64,000 nucleotides of DNA from NCBI GenBank assembly GCA_949788275.1, contig OX460916.1:868001-932000 (forward strand), in the 5' to 3' direction. Below the pieces are notes generated by a model, which saw only the letters and a program-made list of their open reading frames with translations, made no database searches and was not told the DNA's origin. Source of the DNA: Weeksellaceae bacterium (lineage in GTDB: Bacteria > Bacteroidota > Bacteroidia > Flavobacteriales > Weeksellaceae). Both the position numbers and the translations under genes were made by a program. This document shows positions 1 to 10,295 of this stretch, in pieces. Each line of letters begins with the position of its first letter. Positions within the stretch are counted from its first letter, which is position 1.

Positions 1-3
1 CTG

Positions 4-1107
4 TTATTTAATTACAATACGTTTGTTAATCTCCATTCCTTTTCCAACAATTTTTAAGATATAAACCCCTGGTGTTTGAATAGAAACATCTACTTTTTGT
101 TGATTGTTTTTATTGACAATAGTATTCATTAATTGACCATTCAAATTAAATACATGAATTGATTCAATATTTTTTGAAGTGTTTTTCAACTGTACAGTTG
201 CCATTCGGTTCGAAGTGTAAACTTCAACATCGGTTCTTTCCTGAAATTCAAAATCATCGGTCCCTAAAGCTATATTCCAAATTTGTTGGGCATATTCTGG
301 GTGATCTATAAAAGGATTACGGTTGTTTTGGTGTTCGTAAACTAAATCGTTGATATCTAGCTCTCGCTGAGAAACAGGATCGTTTTGATGCCAAGTTAAT
401 AAGATTTTTAAAAACGTATTGTTTAATACTTTGTTTTTTGTTCCATCAAACATGGCAAAATTCCAACTTTGAATTCCGCTATTTTCATAGCGTGTAACAA
501 AATAGAAATAAGCACGTGCTACATCGCCTTTAAACTCATCTATCGGTTCAAAAACAGTTCCAGAGAACCCTTCAGAATAGCCTGCATTTAAAGCAGAACC
601 AAGTTTAGAACCATTCATAGAAGTCCATGTTTCTTTTCCTACAACTCCTAAAGGATAATTACTACGTTGACCATTAACTTTTCCATCGGTAGGCCAAATG
701 TGAAAGGCATCAGAAACCATTGGAGATTTTTTACTAAATACGCTTTGAGGAATCAAATGTTCTCTGTTGTAACAATCACCTTCATATTTATAATTTCCGC
801 ACTCTTTCTGACCTGGTGTGTAATTATATGGATCTTGACCTGTAGCATTTTCTGAATAGATATCTAAAATTGTATTATCCTTTTCATAATACATGTCTTT
901 AAAACCATTCTTAGGTGAATTTTTTCTATATAATGCTTTTAGAGCATCATAATTTTGACCATCATAATCTTTACTAATTATTTCAGCTAATTGAGATTTT
1001 AATTCATAGCCTTTCCCCGTTGCATTATTATAATAACCTGCTGGAGCTTGAGCTATAGCTAACTGAGTTGCAAGAGTAAATGCAAGAGTAAATACAATTT
1101 TTTTCAT
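4..1107 (-). CDS. Secreted endonuclease I family protein with T9SS sorting domain
   Basis: Predicted non-specific extracellular DNA/RNA endonuclease of the endonuclease I (EndA/NucM) family, 367 residues. Residues 1-19 form a signal peptide ending in AIAQ. The catalytic beta-beta-alpha-metal region is seen as NREHLIPQS, followed by DAFHIWPTDGKVNGQRSN, which fits the family's NREH and downstream Asp/Asn pattern. The last 75 residues (VEVYTSNRMATVQL through GVYILKIVGKG) match a T9SS C-terminal sorting domain, so export across the outer membrane is expected. It lies 34 bp downstream of a second endonuclease I gene on the same strand, so the two are probably co-transcribed. The likely role is degrading environmental DNA for nutrients; that role is inferred. 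Confidence 0.88.
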   Translation of the reverse strand: MKKIVFTLAFTLATQLAIAQAPAGYYNNATGKGYELKSQLAEIISKDYDGQNYDALKALYRKNSPKNGFKDMYYEKDNTILDIYSENATGQDPYNYTPGQKECGNYKYEGDCYNREHLIPQSVFSKKSPMVSDAFHIWPTDGKVNGQRSNYPLGVVGKETWTSMNGSKLGSALNAGYSEGFSGTVFEPIDEFKGDVARAYFYFVTRYENSGIQSWNFAMFDGTKNKVLNNTFLKILLTWHQNDPVSQRELDINDLVYEHQNNRNPFIDHPEYAQQIWNIALGTDDFEFQERTDVEVYTSNRMATVQLKNTSKNIESIHVFNLNGQLMNTIVNKNNQQKVDVSIQTPGVYILKIVGKGMEINKRIVIK

Positions 1108-1141
1108 ATTTTTAATCTTTTTATAAATATCCTATTAAATG

Positions 1142-2185
1142 TTAATGTATAATTACACGTAGATTTGTTGAATAGTTTTCTCCGTTTATTTTTAAAATAT
1201 ATATTCCTTTTTCAAATCCTTTTAGTTCAATTGTTTTTAAATTTTTAGTGTTATCAAGAGAACGTACGCTTTGACCAAATGAATTAAAAACCTGAACCGA
1301 TTTTATAGTATTTGAAGTGGTAATTAATATATTATTCTTTTTGGTATATGCTTTTGCCCCATGATTCTTTTCAAGATAATTCACCGTAGTAGACAAAGAC
1401 TTCCATGTATTATCTGCGATTGGTCCGCCCCAAATAAGCGTTGCTAAATATGGATTATCAATAAACGGATTTCTATTTCCTTGAGCGTATGGTTTACTAT
1501 TATCCCCTAAATAGGCATTACGTTGTATTTCAATTTCTGAAACAGGATCTTCTGCATTCCATTTCAAGAATAAATCAATCATCCCATCAGGTGTTTGTGT
1601 TGTAGAGCCAAACCCAACGTTGGCAGGTAAAGTTCTTGTTTCATAACGGACATACATATACATCATCATTCGCGCAACGTCACCTTTCCATTCATCACCA
1701 GGATACCAACCAGAACCGACTTTTTTAGATGTACCATTTCCATCAATAAATTTTAGATTACCACGATCAGCATTACGCTTTACATCACTAGCTCTTAAGT
1801 GGTGGGCATCAGCTCCAGGACCGCTAGTGCCCAAAGGTGGATTTCCCAATGACTTTGCATAGGTATGTTCTCTATTCCATTGACCAGCATCGCCACCATT
1901 GTTATTCTTCAAACCATAATAAGCATCATTTCCAGTCGATGTTTTATTATAGCCATACAATAGAATAACACGCGTTGGGTTTGTTGGATCAATGTCTGTT
2001 ACCTTTATTGCATCCCATACTTGAGAATAGCTTAAGTTTCTTGTGTGCGTTTTTGTAATTAAGCTTGTTAATTCAGTTTTTAAGGCAACGCCTCTCAATT
2101 TTAAATCGATATTATCATAATAAGGCTCCTGAGCCTGAGTATATATGGATGCTATTAAGATAAAAAAAGTAGATATTCTCTTCAT
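1142..2185 (-). CDS. Secreted endonuclease I family protein with T9SS sorting domain (paralogue)
   Basis: Second endonuclease I family nuclease, 347 residues, first gene of the tandem pair. Residues 1-18 are a signal peptide ending in TQAQ. The catalytic region reads WNREHTYAKSLG, then ADAHHLRASDVKRNADRGN, where the NREH and HHLRASD motifs are typical of the family. The C-terminus (NNILITTSNTIKSVQVFN through GIYILKINGENY) is a T9SS sorting domain. It is clearly diverged from the downstream copy: the spacing between NREH and the second motif is longer and the flanks differ. This suggests an old duplication rather than a recent one. Nuclease family membership is secure; substrate preference cannot be told from the sequence. 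Confidence 0.88.
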   Translation of the reverse strand: MKRISTFFILIASIYTQAQEPYYDNIDLKLRGVALKTELTSLITKTHTRNLSYSQVWDAIKVTDIDPTNPTRVILLYGYNKTSTGNDAYYGLKNNNGGDAGQWNREHTYAKSLGNPPLGTSGPGADAHHLRASDVKRNADRGNLKFIDGNGTSKKVGSGWYPGDEWKGDVARMMMYMYVRYETRTLPANVGFGSTTQTPDGMIDLFLKWNAEDPVSEIEIQRNAYLGDNSKPYAQGNRNPFIDNPYLATLIWGGPIADNTWKSLSTTVNYLEKNHGAKAYTKKNNILITTSNTIKSVQVFNSFGQSVRSLDNTKNLKTIELKGFEKGIYILKINGENYSTNLRVIIH

Positions 2186-2560
2186 GTAGATGTTTTAAAG
2201 TGGTACAAATTTAGATAATAAACCCTCTTGAAAAATCTATAAATCAAACTTGTTAATGATTTCTTAACAATTCAATAATAAAAAGTGGTATTTTATTGCG
2301 GATAATGTTTCTAATTTAGTAGGTTGTTATTTTTGTATCTTCAAATTTATCAGGAGTTTATATTTTTTTATGTTAAGATAAACAATATTCGTTTTTTTTT
2401 CAAAGGGCGTTAGGGTATGTTAATAAGTTCTAGCTTATTTAAGCGTATTGGGCTGAAAGGCTTATAAAAAAACGCTTACACCACTATCTTTTAAAAGGGA
2501 GAGGTATAAACGTTGCATGTTTTCAAAGGTATTTTAAAGATTAAATGCTTGGTCGGTTTC
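2186..2560. other. AT-rich intergenic region without a gene
   Basis: A 375-bp gap between the endonuclease pair and mutS2, both read leftward. It must hold the promoter of the endonuclease operon and the 3' end of mutS2. No convincing terminator hairpin, RNA gene or ORF was seen. GCGTT (2407-2411) and AACGC (2470-2474) could pair as in the interspersed elements elsewhere in this window, but the conserved inner motifs of those elements are absent. Confidence 0.5.
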
Positions 2561-4708
2561 TTATACTTTGTATATCTCGTGAACCGAAATTTGCGTGGTG
2601 AACAATCCATAATTAATAAAAACAACATCGTTTTTAATTTTAGAAATCGTCCCAACACTTGTTGAACCATTAATTTTTACTCGATCACCTATTTTTAAAT
2701 CGTCGACTTTCTTTTTAGTCGCTGCTTTTTCCTTGGTTTTAATCACCTCCTTATGCGCTGATATAGTCTCCGCATTTTCTTTTAATTCGCGCTGTACTTC
2801 TTTTTCTATAATCTTTTCAATCTTTTTTTGTTGTTGAACAACTTCTGTTTTCTTCGCATTCTCCATTTCAATCAATTTCAAGAAATTAGTCACAATGACT
2901 TTCTTGTTTTTCGATTTTAAATAAGAATCTGCCATATCAGTGATTCGTTTACCGAGCATTAAATGTTTTTGTTCGCGATCATAAAGTTGCTGAAAATCGT
3001 ATAATTTTTGTTGTATCTTTTCGTTGGTTTGTTCCAGCTTTTCGTTGTGAACAATATTCGTTTCTTTTAATTCCTCAACAGCATTTTTCGTTTTTTGGAT
3101 TTCGAACTTTTCTTGCTGAAGCTTTAAAATGGTTTTATCTAAACTAAGTTTATCTTGTTCAACTTTCTTCTTTGCCCGATTAATTAGGCGGAAGGGGATT
3201 TTGTTTTTCTCAGCCACCTCAAACGTAAACGAACTCCCTGCCTGACCAATTTCTAATCGATACAACGGATCTAAAGAGCGTTTATCGAAAAGCATACACG
3301 CATTAATGGCTTCGGGTAAACGTTCGGCGCTTAATTTAATGTTGGTGTAATGGGTTGTAAAAATTCCAAACGACTTACGTTCATAAAATTCCTCAAAGAA
3401 GACTTCAGCTAATGCGCCACCCAGTTCCGGATCAGACCCAGTTCCAAATTCATCGACCAATAACAACGAATTCTCGTCGGCAGCTTTTAAGAAATACGCC
3501 ATCTGCTTTAAACGGTAACTGTAAGTGGATAGATGGTTTTCAATGGATTGGTTGTCACCAATGTCAGTGAAGATTTGGGTGAAAAAACCAAAAGCACTTG
3601 TAGGATGCACGGGGACCAACACACCACACTGCAACATGATTTGCAGTAAGCCGATGGTTTTTAACGTAATGGATTTTCCGCCCGCATTTGGTCCCGAAAT
3701 AATAATTATTCGACAATCACGGTTCAACTCCAACGATTGTGGAATGGTTTTTTCTCCAATTCGTTGATTGTTTAAATAGAGTAGGGGATGGTAGGCATCC
3801 ACTAACTTTATCTGTTTATCGTCGGAAATAGTGGGTAAAACAGCGCTAATTAAAAAGGCGTACTGTGCCTTAGCTTGTGTGAAATCAATGTACTCTAAAA
3901 AGGCCTGATAGACTAATAAAGGCTCTTTGTACTCGGCCATTTTTGTGGTTAAATCCAAGAGTATTTGCATGATGAGATGTTTTTCCTCTTCTTTTAACTC
4001 TTCCAATTCTCGTCGTGGACCAACAACACTTTCTGGTTCTATAAATGTAATGGATCCCGTTTTAGAGGTTCCCATAAACTGTCCTTTGACTCGTTTTCTT
4101 AACCCCGACTTCACCGCCAATACACGGCGATCACCCATAACCGATTCCCGAATGTCATCTAAAACAGGGGCATGGTGAGTCATGGACTTATTAAATAATT
4201 CAGTAATTCGTCCGTTTAAATGCCGTAAACGATCACGAATTATCTTTAATTCTGGACTTGCATCATCTTTTACTTCTCCAAATTTGTTAAAAACCTGATC
4301 GATTAATTTAACGATCTGTTTTTCATAAATAATCGATTCGGCTTTTTTAAACAAAAATGGAAGATATTCCTCAAATTCGGTTAAATATTTTAGAATTCCT
4401 TTGACCAGCAGGGTGTTTGATTTGATTTTAAAAAATTCCTCAGCAGGTAAATAGTAATTTTCAATTTCTAACCGCTTAAGGTTTTCATCCATAATGGTAT
4501 ACTCGGCAATTGGAATTCGATTTCCACTTTCAAACGATCCAAGGACTTCATTGGTCGTTTGTAAGTCTTCTATTAAATCGTTATGATTAATATAAGGGGA
4601 TAAATGCGCTATAAATTCTTCTACTTTTTCAGTATACGCAAATGCCGCAATTTCTTTTTGTACAGCATCGAATTCTAAATCCCTTAAGGTTTGAGTTGAT
4701 ATTTGCAT
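2561..4708 (-). CDS. mutS2: MutS2-family ATPase lacking the Smr domain
   Basis: MutS2-type DNA-binding ATPase, 715 residues. The N-terminal half is the MutS core/clamp region. The ATPase has Walker A GPNAGGKS near residue 340 and a Walker B region with LLLVDEFGTGSDPELGGAL. A charged coiled-coil segment (about residues 510-660) follows and the protein ends in a small KOW-like beta domain (KIGDRVKINGSTSVGTISKI). MutS2 proteins act on recombination intermediates or collided ribosomes rather than mismatches. The classic family carries a C-terminal Smr nuclease of about 80 residues; here the chain stops before it, so any nicking activity would have to come from elsewhere. The stop codon is clean with no Smr-like sequence after it. 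Shorter MutS2 forms are known to me from Flavobacteriia. Confidence 0.9.
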   Translation of the reverse strand: MQISTQTLRDLEFDAVQKEIAAFAYTEKVEEFIAHLSPYINHNDLIEDLQTTNEVLGSFESGNRIPIAEYTIMDENLKRLEIENYYLPAEEFFKIKSNTLLVKGILKYLTEFEEYLPFLFKKAESIIYEKQIVKLIDQVFNKFGEVKDDASPELKIIRDRLRHLNGRITELFNKSMTHHAPVLDDIRESVMGDRRVLAVKSGLRKRVKGQFMGTSKTGSITFIEPESVVGPRRELEELKEEEKHLIMQILLDLTTKMAEYKEPLLVYQAFLEYIDFTQAKAQYAFLISAVLPTISDDKQIKLVDAYHPLLYLNNQRIGEKTIPQSLELNRDCRIIIISGPNAGGKSITLKTIGLLQIMLQCGVLVPVHPTSAFGFFTQIFTDIGDNQSIENHLSTYSYRLKQMAYFLKAADENSLLLVDEFGTGSDPELGGALAEVFFEEFYERKSFGIFTTHYTNIKLSAERLPEAINACMLFDKRSLDPLYRLEIGQAGSSFTFEVAEKNKIPFRLINRAKKKVEQDKLSLDKTILKLQQEKFEIQKTKNAVEELKETNIVHNEKLEQTNEKIQQKLYDFQQLYDREQKHLMLGKRITDMADSYLKSKNKKVIVTNFLKLIEMENAKKTEVVQQQKKIEKIIEKEVQRELKENAETISAHKEVIKTKEKAATKKKVDDLKIGDRVKINGSTSVGTISKIKNDVVFINYGLFTTQISVHEIYKV

Positions 4709-4933
4709 TCGGTGTATGAGTTCTGTTGTTGTTAGTTATCTAAAAAAACAGTCAATGTTCAATTGATTTAATTATATTCAATCAATAACTATTTGTCGTG
4801 TTTTTGAATAGATTAATGCGAAAATCGTTTCAACGATTTCTAAACGGTAAAGATACTTAAAAATATTATTATATTTTATCGTAGAATTACAACTCAGTAA
4901 GGCTTTTGTAAAGGTATTTAGAATAATTAATAA

Positions 4934-4941
4934 TATTTTTG
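4934..4941 (+). promoter_or_regulatory. Candidate -7 box (TAnnTTTG) for ung
   Basis: TATTTTTG, an exact match to the Bacteroidota -7 consensus TAnnTTTG, 17 bp before the ung start codon. A TTTG at 4905-4908 is present but its 25-nt spacing is longer than the usual 17-23. Confidence 0.35.
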
Positions 4942-4958
4942 CCCTTAAAATACATGCT

Positions 4959-5630
4959 ATGCTTATCCCTTTAGATCCGCAATGGAATAATGTACTCCGA
5001 CAAGAAATGGAAAAAGACTATTTTCGAGTTTTGATGGAATTTATTCAAAAAGAGTATAAAACGAAAACGATTTACCCTCCACAGAATCTTATTTTTGAAG
5101 CCCTTAATCAAACCTCTTTTTCTGCTACCCAAGTCGTTATTATTGGACAAGACCCTTACCATGGTCCAGGACAAGCCAATGGATTATCGTTTTCGGTGAA
5201 CGAAGGTATAAAATTACCCCCCAGTTTAAAAAATATTTACAAGGAATTAAAAGCAGATATGGATATTGATATTTCAACGTCAGGTAATTTATTAAATTGG
5301 ACGAAACAAGGTGTTTTATTGCTTAATGCAACACTTACCGTTGAGGCGACTAAAGCTGGTTCACATCAGAAAAAAGGATGGGAAAATTTTACAGATGCGG
5401 TTATACAATCTTTATCAGATGACCGTGAGCATTTAGTTTTTATTCTTTGGGGAAACTATGCTCAAAAAAAAGGCCAACGGATTAATCGCGATAAACACTA
5501 TGTAATAGAATCTCCGCATCCATCTCCCCTTGGTGCTTATCGAGGATTTTTTGATAGTAAACCATTTTCAAAAGCCAATGCTTATTTAACAAAATTGAAT
5601 AAACAACCCATAAATTGGTGTGTTAAATAA
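4959..5630 (+). CDS. ung: Uracil-DNA glycosylase
   Basis: Family 1 uracil-DNA glycosylase, 223 residues, normal length for Ung. It removes uracil from DNA to start base-excision repair. The water-activating motif GQDPYHGPGQANG has the catalytic Asp at residue 65. The DNA-intercalation loop HPSPLGAYRGFF has its conserved His at residue 187, and the uracil-binding segment LLLNATLTVE is present. The gene converges on the MerR-like gene with an 8-bp overlap of the two coding ends (5623-5630). Every catalytic motif is intact. Confidence 0.97.
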   Translation: MLIPLDPQWNNVLRQEMEKDYFRVLMEFIQKEYKTKTIYPPQNLIFEALNQTSFSATQVVIIGQDPYHGPGQANGLSFSVNEGIKLPPSLKNIYKELKADMDIDISTSGNLLNWTKQGVLLLNATLTVEATKAGSHQKKGWENFTDAVIQSLSDDREHLVFILWGNYAQKKGQRINRDKHYVIESPHPSPLGAYRGFFDSKPFSKANAYLTKLNKQPINWCVK

Positions 5631-6522
5631 TCAATTTGTCAATATAATCTCTTAAGTCTTCTGGTCGAAATAAGGGATGAATTGTATCTATCTCTAGTTG
5701 AGCAAATGATGATTTGTTGCCCGAAACAATAAAGACTGCTTCAGGGAAGTTATCTTCTATCCAATGGCTATAATCACTTAAAGGATTTTCTGTTTGTAGA
5801 GGTGATATATAGGTTAAGAAATGGGTTGGGTTTACAGAAATAGCACATTCTTCTAGGGTAGATAACGAAATGTCTTCGCCTAGATAAATAATTGTTTCAC
5901 CGTGTTGTTTTAGAACTAAGCAACTGTAGAGTAAATAAAGATCTTGGTAATGATTATTGGTTAAGAATAGAACCCATTTACGTTCATTCGCTACCGGACG
6001 TGCAGTATTTTTAATTAAGAAATAAAAGAATTTTCGCAAAATATTCATCGCAAAACGCTGTCTAGCCACGGATATCATGGTTTTTTTATTGGATAAAATA
6101 CCTAATCGTTCTAAGATAGGGTAAATAATCGCGCTAAAGCATTTTTCAATGCCCAATTGGCGAATGACCAACGAAAGAATATTTTCAAAACTTGGCGAAT
6201 CAAAAGTGAGTAAAAATATGATTAGTAAACCGATAATATCTTCATAATCCGATTCATTTTTTAGGTAGTTTTGTAGCTCGAATTCTAGACGTATACTTAA
6301 TTCTTCTACAGATAGTTGGCTAATGGTAGAGATCTTGTATTTCGGATTCAAATTCGTCAGCATAGCCACGTTTTGTAATTTCTTTAAATCCAGTGCACTG
6401 AATTTGCTTGTCGCTGTAATTTTGTCTTCATGAAAGATGCCATACTTTTTATTCCACAACGTGATCATCTGTTCATTAACACCAGAGAAATGGGCCATTT
6501 GTTTTAGGTCGAAGCAATTCAT
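5623..6522 (-). CDS. MerR-type regulator with degenerate cobalamin-binding domain (CarH-like)
   Basis: Transcriptional regulator of 299 residues with a MerR-type winged helix (residues 1-70: DLKQMAHFSGVNEQMITLWNKKYG) and a C-terminal region laid out like the helical plus Rossmann cobalamin-binding module of CarA/CarH/LitR proteins. The Rossmann part starts at about residue 183 (KWVLFLTNNHYQDLYLL) and includes the typical HGETIIYLGEDISL. In CarH the loop after the first strand reads E-x-H-x-x-G-like and gives the His that binds cobalt. Here it reads NNHYQDLY, so by alignment the ligand His appears to be Gln. B12 or light sensing is therefore doubtful. The gene is divergent from the B12-dependent mutase icmF, 134 bp apart, so regulation of icmF is possible. 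Confidence 0.75.
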   Translation of the reverse strand: MNCFDLKQMAHFSGVNEQMITLWNKKYGIFHEDKITATSKFSALDLKKLQNVAMLTNLNPKYKISTISQLSVEELSIRLEFELQNYLKNESDYEDIIGLLIIFLLTFDSPSFENILSLVIRQLGIEKCFSAIIYPILERLGILSNKKTMISVARQRFAMNILRKFFYFLIKNTARPVANERKWVLFLTNNHYQDLYLLYSCLVLKQHGETIIYLGEDISLSTLEECAISVNPTHFLTYISPLQTENPLSDYSHWIEDNFPEAVFIVSGNKSSFAQLEIDTIHPLFRPEDLRDYIDKLII

Positions 6523-6566
6523 GGTTATACATTTGTTGTAAATATAATAAGTTAACGGATATAACC
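6523..6566. promoter_or_regulatory. Dyad in the merR-like/icmF divergent region
   Basis: GGTTATA (6523-6529) and TATAACC (6560-6566) form a perfect 7-bp inverted repeat right next to the start codon of the MerR-like gene. It could be an operator or looping site in the divergent promoter region. The 30-bp spacing is larger than for a usual MerR site. Confidence 0.25.
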
Positions 6567-6656
6567 CCCATGTTTTTCAAATCATTTGGAGCAAATTACA
6601 TGCTTTATTAGGCGGAAGTATAAATTCTTATTATTTTAGCATCAAATCACAAAAAA

Positions 6657-9600
6657 ATGTCTGATACTACAACCGAAGATAAAAAATATGTGCATCCTGT
6701 AGAAAAGGTGTATCAACCAATCAATAAAGTACGAATTGTAACGGCAGCCGCATTATTCGATGGCCACGATGCGGCGATCAACATTATGCGACGTATAATT
6801 CAAGCTACTGGCTGTGAGGTGATTCATCTCGGTCACGATAAAAGTGTGGAAGAAGTGGTGAATACGGCTATTCAAGAAGATGCCAACGCCATTGCCATGA
6901 CTTCTTACCAAGGGGGACATAATGAGTACTTTAAGTATATGTACGATCTTTTACAAGAAAGAGGGGCTGGTCATATCCGAATCGTTGGTGGCGGTGGCGG
7001 TGTAATTCTTCCAACCGAAATCAAAGAGTTAATGGACTATGGCATTACCCGCTTATATTCACCCGATGACGGTCGTGCCATGGGATTGCAAGGCATGATC
7101 AACGATATGGTTTCCAATGCCGATTTCCCAACCATGGATTTACAATTACCTGAAGGAAAAGATGTTTACCAATCGCTTGCCGATAAAGATATTACAACCA
7201 TTGCTCGTTTAATATCATTAGCAGAGAACCGAGAAGAAGACTTTTTGAAATTGTTTCAGTTCGATCCAGAAAAACATGTGAACTCGCCCGTACTTGGAAT
7301 TACAGGAACAGGTGGTGCAGGAAAGTCTTCGATGGTCGATGAACTGGTTCGTCGTTTCTTAATCGATTTCCCGGAGAAAACAATTGCTTTAATTTCCGTT
7401 GATCCGTCGAAGCGTAAAACGGGTGGTGCACTTCTTGGGGATCGTATTCGTATGAATTCCATCAATGACCCTCGAGTGTATATGCGTTCTTTAGCGACTC
7501 GTCAATCGAATTTAGCGTTATCGAAATATGTTGAAGAAGCCGTTCAGGTTTTACAAGCTGCAAATTACGATCTAATTATCTTAGAGACATCGGGTATTGG
7601 ACAATCGGATACAGAAATATTAGAGCATTCAGATGCTTCCCTATATATAATGACACCCGAATTTGGTGCAGCGACTCAATTGGAAAAAATTGATATGCTT
7701 GATTTCGCCGATATTGTTGCCATTAATAAATTCGACAAACGTGGGGCGTTAGATGCTATACGGGATGTGAAGAAACAATATCAACGCAACCATAATTTAT
7801 GGGATACCAATCCCGATGAAATGCCCGTTTTCGGAACGATTGCCTCTCAGTTTAACGATCCAGGAACCAATGCTTTGTATAAAGCGATTATGGACAAAGT
7901 CGTGGAGAAAACGGGGGCTGATTTAAAATCGACCTTCGAGATAACGAAGGAGATGAGCGAAAAAATCTATGTTATTCCACCAAGCCGTACGCGCTATTTA
8001 TCGGAAATTGCTGAAAATAACCGTAAATATGATGCGCGGGTTCTCTCTCAAAAAGAAGTGGCTCAAAAGCTATTTGGTATCTTTAAGACCATTGAATCGG
8101 TTGCCGAGAAAACACCACAAATCGATAAATCAGGTATTGTAGAAGAGCGTCTTGCGTCAACCAATGCCGATACGCAGGAATTCTTGAATCTATTAATAAA
8201 AGAATTCGACCGTGTAAAAATGAACTTAGACCCATACAATTGGGAAGTGATTTTAACGTGGGATGAAAAAGTAAACAAATATAAAAATCCAGTCTATTCA
8301 TTTAAAGTAAGAGACAAGGAAATTAAAATACAAACGCATTCAGAAAGTCTTTCGCATTTACAAATTCCGAAGATTGCGTTACCAAAATACGAAGCATGGG
8401 GCGATTTATTGCGTTGGACATTGCAAGAAAACGTTCCAGGTGAATTTCCTTTTACGTCAGGGTTATACCCCTTTAAACGAGAAGGAGAAGACCCAACACG
8501 CATGTTCGCGGGTGAAGGTGGTCCAGAACGGACCAATAGACGTTTTCATTACGTGTCTTTAGGAATGCCAGCAAAGCGTTTATCAACGGCCTTTGATTCG
8601 GTTACACTTTATGGTAACGATCCGGGGCACCGTCCAGATATCTATGGTAAAATTGGAAATGCAGGTGTTTCAATCTGTTGTTTAGATGATGCTAAAAAAT
8701 TATACTCTGGTTTCAACTTAGCCCATGCCTTAACGTCGGTTTCCATGACGATTAATGGACCTGCACCAATGTTGTTAGGGTTCTTTATGAACGCGGCTAT
8801 CGATCAACAGTGCGAGGTGTACGTCAAAGCCAATGAATTAGAAGAAGAGGTGGAGGCTAAGATTAAAGCCATTTACGCTGAAAAAGGCGTAGAACGCCCT
8901 GTTTACAATGGCGATTTACCTCAAGGGAATGACGGATTGGGTTTAATGCTTCTAGGCGTTACTGGTGACCAAGTTTTACCCGCCGATGTTTATGCCGAAA
9001 TTAAGAAAAACACTTTAGCCCAAGTACGTGGTACCGTTCAGGCCGATATCCTAAAAGAAGATCAGGCGCAGAATACCTGTATTTTCTCAACCGAATTTGC
9101 CTTGCGTTTAATGGGAGATGTTCAAGAGTATTTTATCAACGAAAACGTTCGAAATTTTTACTCGGTATCCATTTCTGGTTACCACATCGCTGAAGCTGGT
9201 GCAAACCCAGTTACCCAGTTAGCCTTTACCTTGGCCAATGGATTTACTTATGTAGAGTATTACCTAAGCCGTGGAATGGATATCAACGCATTCGGACCTA
9301 ATTTATCGTTCTTCTTCTCCAACGGTATCGATCCCGAATATTCGGTTATCGGTCGTGTAGCCCGTAAAATTTGGGCAAAAGCCTTAAAAGACAAATACGG
9401 CGCAAACGAACGAGCACAAATGCTAAAATACCATATTCAAACCTCTGGTCGTTCGTTGCATGCACAAGAAATTGACTTTAACGATATTCGTACAACATTA
9501 CAGGCGTTGTATGCGATTTACGATAACTGTAATTCGCTTCACACCAATGCGTATGACGAGGCAATCACCACCCCAACCGAAGAATCGGTTCGTCGTGCAA

Positions 9601-10127
9601 TGGCAATTCAGTTAATTATCAACAAAGAACTTGGTTTAGCGAAAAACGAAAATCCAATTCAAGGTTCATTTATTATTGAAGAATTAACCGACTTAGTCGA
9701 AGAGGCTGTTCTCTTAGAATTCGATCGCATCACCGAACGCGGAGGCGTGTTAGGTGCGATGGAAACCATGTACCAGCGTTCTAAAATTCAAGAAGAATCG
9801 TTGTATTACGAAACTTTGAAACATACCGGTGAGTTTCCTATCATTGGTGTTAATACCTTCTTGAGCTCTAAAGGTTCTCCAACGGTGGTTCCAGCCGAAG
9901 TAATTCGTGCCACGGAAGAAGAAAAACAATTCCAAATTGTCACCAAAGAAAACCTTAACAAAGCCAATGACAGTCAAGTACAGGTCGAGTTAGCACGTCT
10001 ACAAGAAGTCGCTGTTCAGAACGGAAATATCTTCGAAGCAATGATGGATGCCGCAAAATTTTGTACCTTGGGCCAAATTACAGACGCGCTCTTCAAAGTT
10101 GGGGGGCAGTACAGACGTAATATGTAA
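6657..10127 (+). CDS. icmF: Fused isobutyryl-CoA mutase IcmF
   Basis: Adenosylcobalamin-dependent acyl-CoA mutase fused to its G-protein chaperone, 1156 residues. Domain order is N-terminal B12-binding domain (residues 20-150, cobalt ligand His37 in LFDGHDAAI), MeaB-like GTPase (about 205-480, P-loop GTGGAGKSS at 217-225), then the TIM-barrel substrate domain to the C-terminus. This order is specific to IcmF; methylmalonyl-CoA mutases carry the B12 domain at the C-terminus. Substrate-domain signatures [18 protein letters not shown] and TNRRFHYVS are those of IcmF, with Phe where methylmalonyl-CoA mutase has Tyr. Expected reaction is isobutyryl-CoA to n-butyryl-CoA, with possible activity on isovaleryl/pivalyl-CoA. 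It may serve valine/leucine degradation or branched fatty-acid balance. A terminator follows. Confidence 0.95.
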   Translation: MSDTTTEDKKYVHPVEKVYQPINKVRIVTAAALFDGHDAAINIMRRIIQATGCEVIHLGHDKSVEEVVNTAIQEDANAIAMTSYQGGHNEYFKYMYDLLQERGAGHIRIVGGGGGVILPTEIKELMDYGITRLYSPDDGRAMGLQGMINDMVSNADFPTMDLQLPEGKDVYQSLADKDITTIARLISLAENREEDFLKLFQFDPEKHVNSPVLGITGTGGAGKSSMVDELVRRFLIDFPEKTIALISVDPSKRKTGGALLGDRIRMNSINDPRVYMRSLATRQSNLALSKYVEEAVQVLQAANYDLIILETSGIGQSDTEILEHSDASLYIMTPEFGAATQLEKIDMLDFADIVAINKFDKRGALDAIRDVKKQYQRNHNLWDTNPDEMPVFGTIASQFNDPGTNALYKAIMDKVVEKTGADLKSTFEITKEMSEKIYVIPPSRTRYLSEIAENNRKYDARVLSQKEVAQKLFGIFKTIESVAEKTPQIDKSGIVEERLASTNADTQEFLNLLIKEFDRVKMNLDPYNWEVILTWDEKVNKYKNPVYSFKVRDKEIKIQTHSESLSHLQIPKIALPKYEAWGDLLRWTLQENVPGEFPFTSGLYPFKREGEDPTRMFAGEGGPERTNRRFHYVSLGMPAKRLSTAFDSVTLYGNDPGHRPDIYGKIGNAGVSICCLDDAKKLYSGFNLAHALTSVSMTINGPAPMLLGFFMNAAIDQQCEVYVKANELEEEVEAKIKAIYAEKGVERPVYNGDLPQGNDGLGLMLLGVTGDQVLPADVYAEIKKNTLAQVRGTVQADILKEDQAQNTCIFSTEFALRLMGDVQEYFINENVRNFYSVSISGYHIAEAGANPVTQLAFTLANGFTYVEYYLSRGMDINAFGPNLSFFFSNGIDPEYSVIGRVARKIWAKALKDKYGANERAQMLKYHIQTSGRSLHAQEIDFNDIRTTLQALYAIYDNCNSLHTNAYDEAITTPTEESVRRAMAIQLIINKELGLAKNENPIQGSFIIEELTDLVEEAVLLEFDRITERGGVLGAMETMYQRSKIQEESLYYETLKHTGEFPIIGVNTFLSSKGSPTVVPAEVIRATEEEKQFQIVTKENLNKANDSQVQVELARLQEVAVQNGNIFEAMMDAAKFCTLGQITDALFKVGGQYRRNM

Positions 10128-10166
10128 ATTCAATTTAGAAGTTCATTTTGATATATACAAGGAAGG

Positions 10167-10190
10167 ACCACGCTCAGGCGTGGTTTTTTC
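10167..10190 (+). terminator. Rho-independent terminator of icmF
   Basis: Perfect 7-bp stem ACCACGC / GCGTGGT with a TCAG loop, followed by six T, 40 bp after the icmF stop codon. Confidence 0.85.
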
Positions 10191-10252
10191 GTTTTTATTC
10201 CTTGGCTTTTATTTTCATTCGTTATTCAACAGCCCTTCGCCATAAAATTTCC

Positions 10253-10260
10253 TACTTTTG
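10253..10260 (+). promoter_or_regulatory. Candidate -7 box (TAnnTTTG) for the uracil permease gene
   Basis: TACTTTTG matches TAnnTTTG exactly and lies 35 bp before the permease start codon, downstream of the icmF terminator. No good -33 TTTG at the usual spacing. Confidence 0.4.
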
Positions 10261-10295
10261 CTTCACAAACAAACACACAGCAAAATACCTTTACA

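Noticed and set aside
2405-2475. GGGCGTTAGGG ... AACGC segment as a seventh interspersed element
   Set aside because: Only the outer 5-bp pairing fits. The conserved inner parts (CGGGCT, CACTCGC, GCTCAAACA or the subtype A arm) are missing.
3525-4178. Opposite-strand ORFs over mutS2
   Set aside because: Shadow frames of a well-supported gene, with no recognisable family features.
6567-6656. Cobalamin riboswitch before icmF
   Set aside because: No B12-box or long leader; the whole intergenic space is only 134 bp and unstructured.
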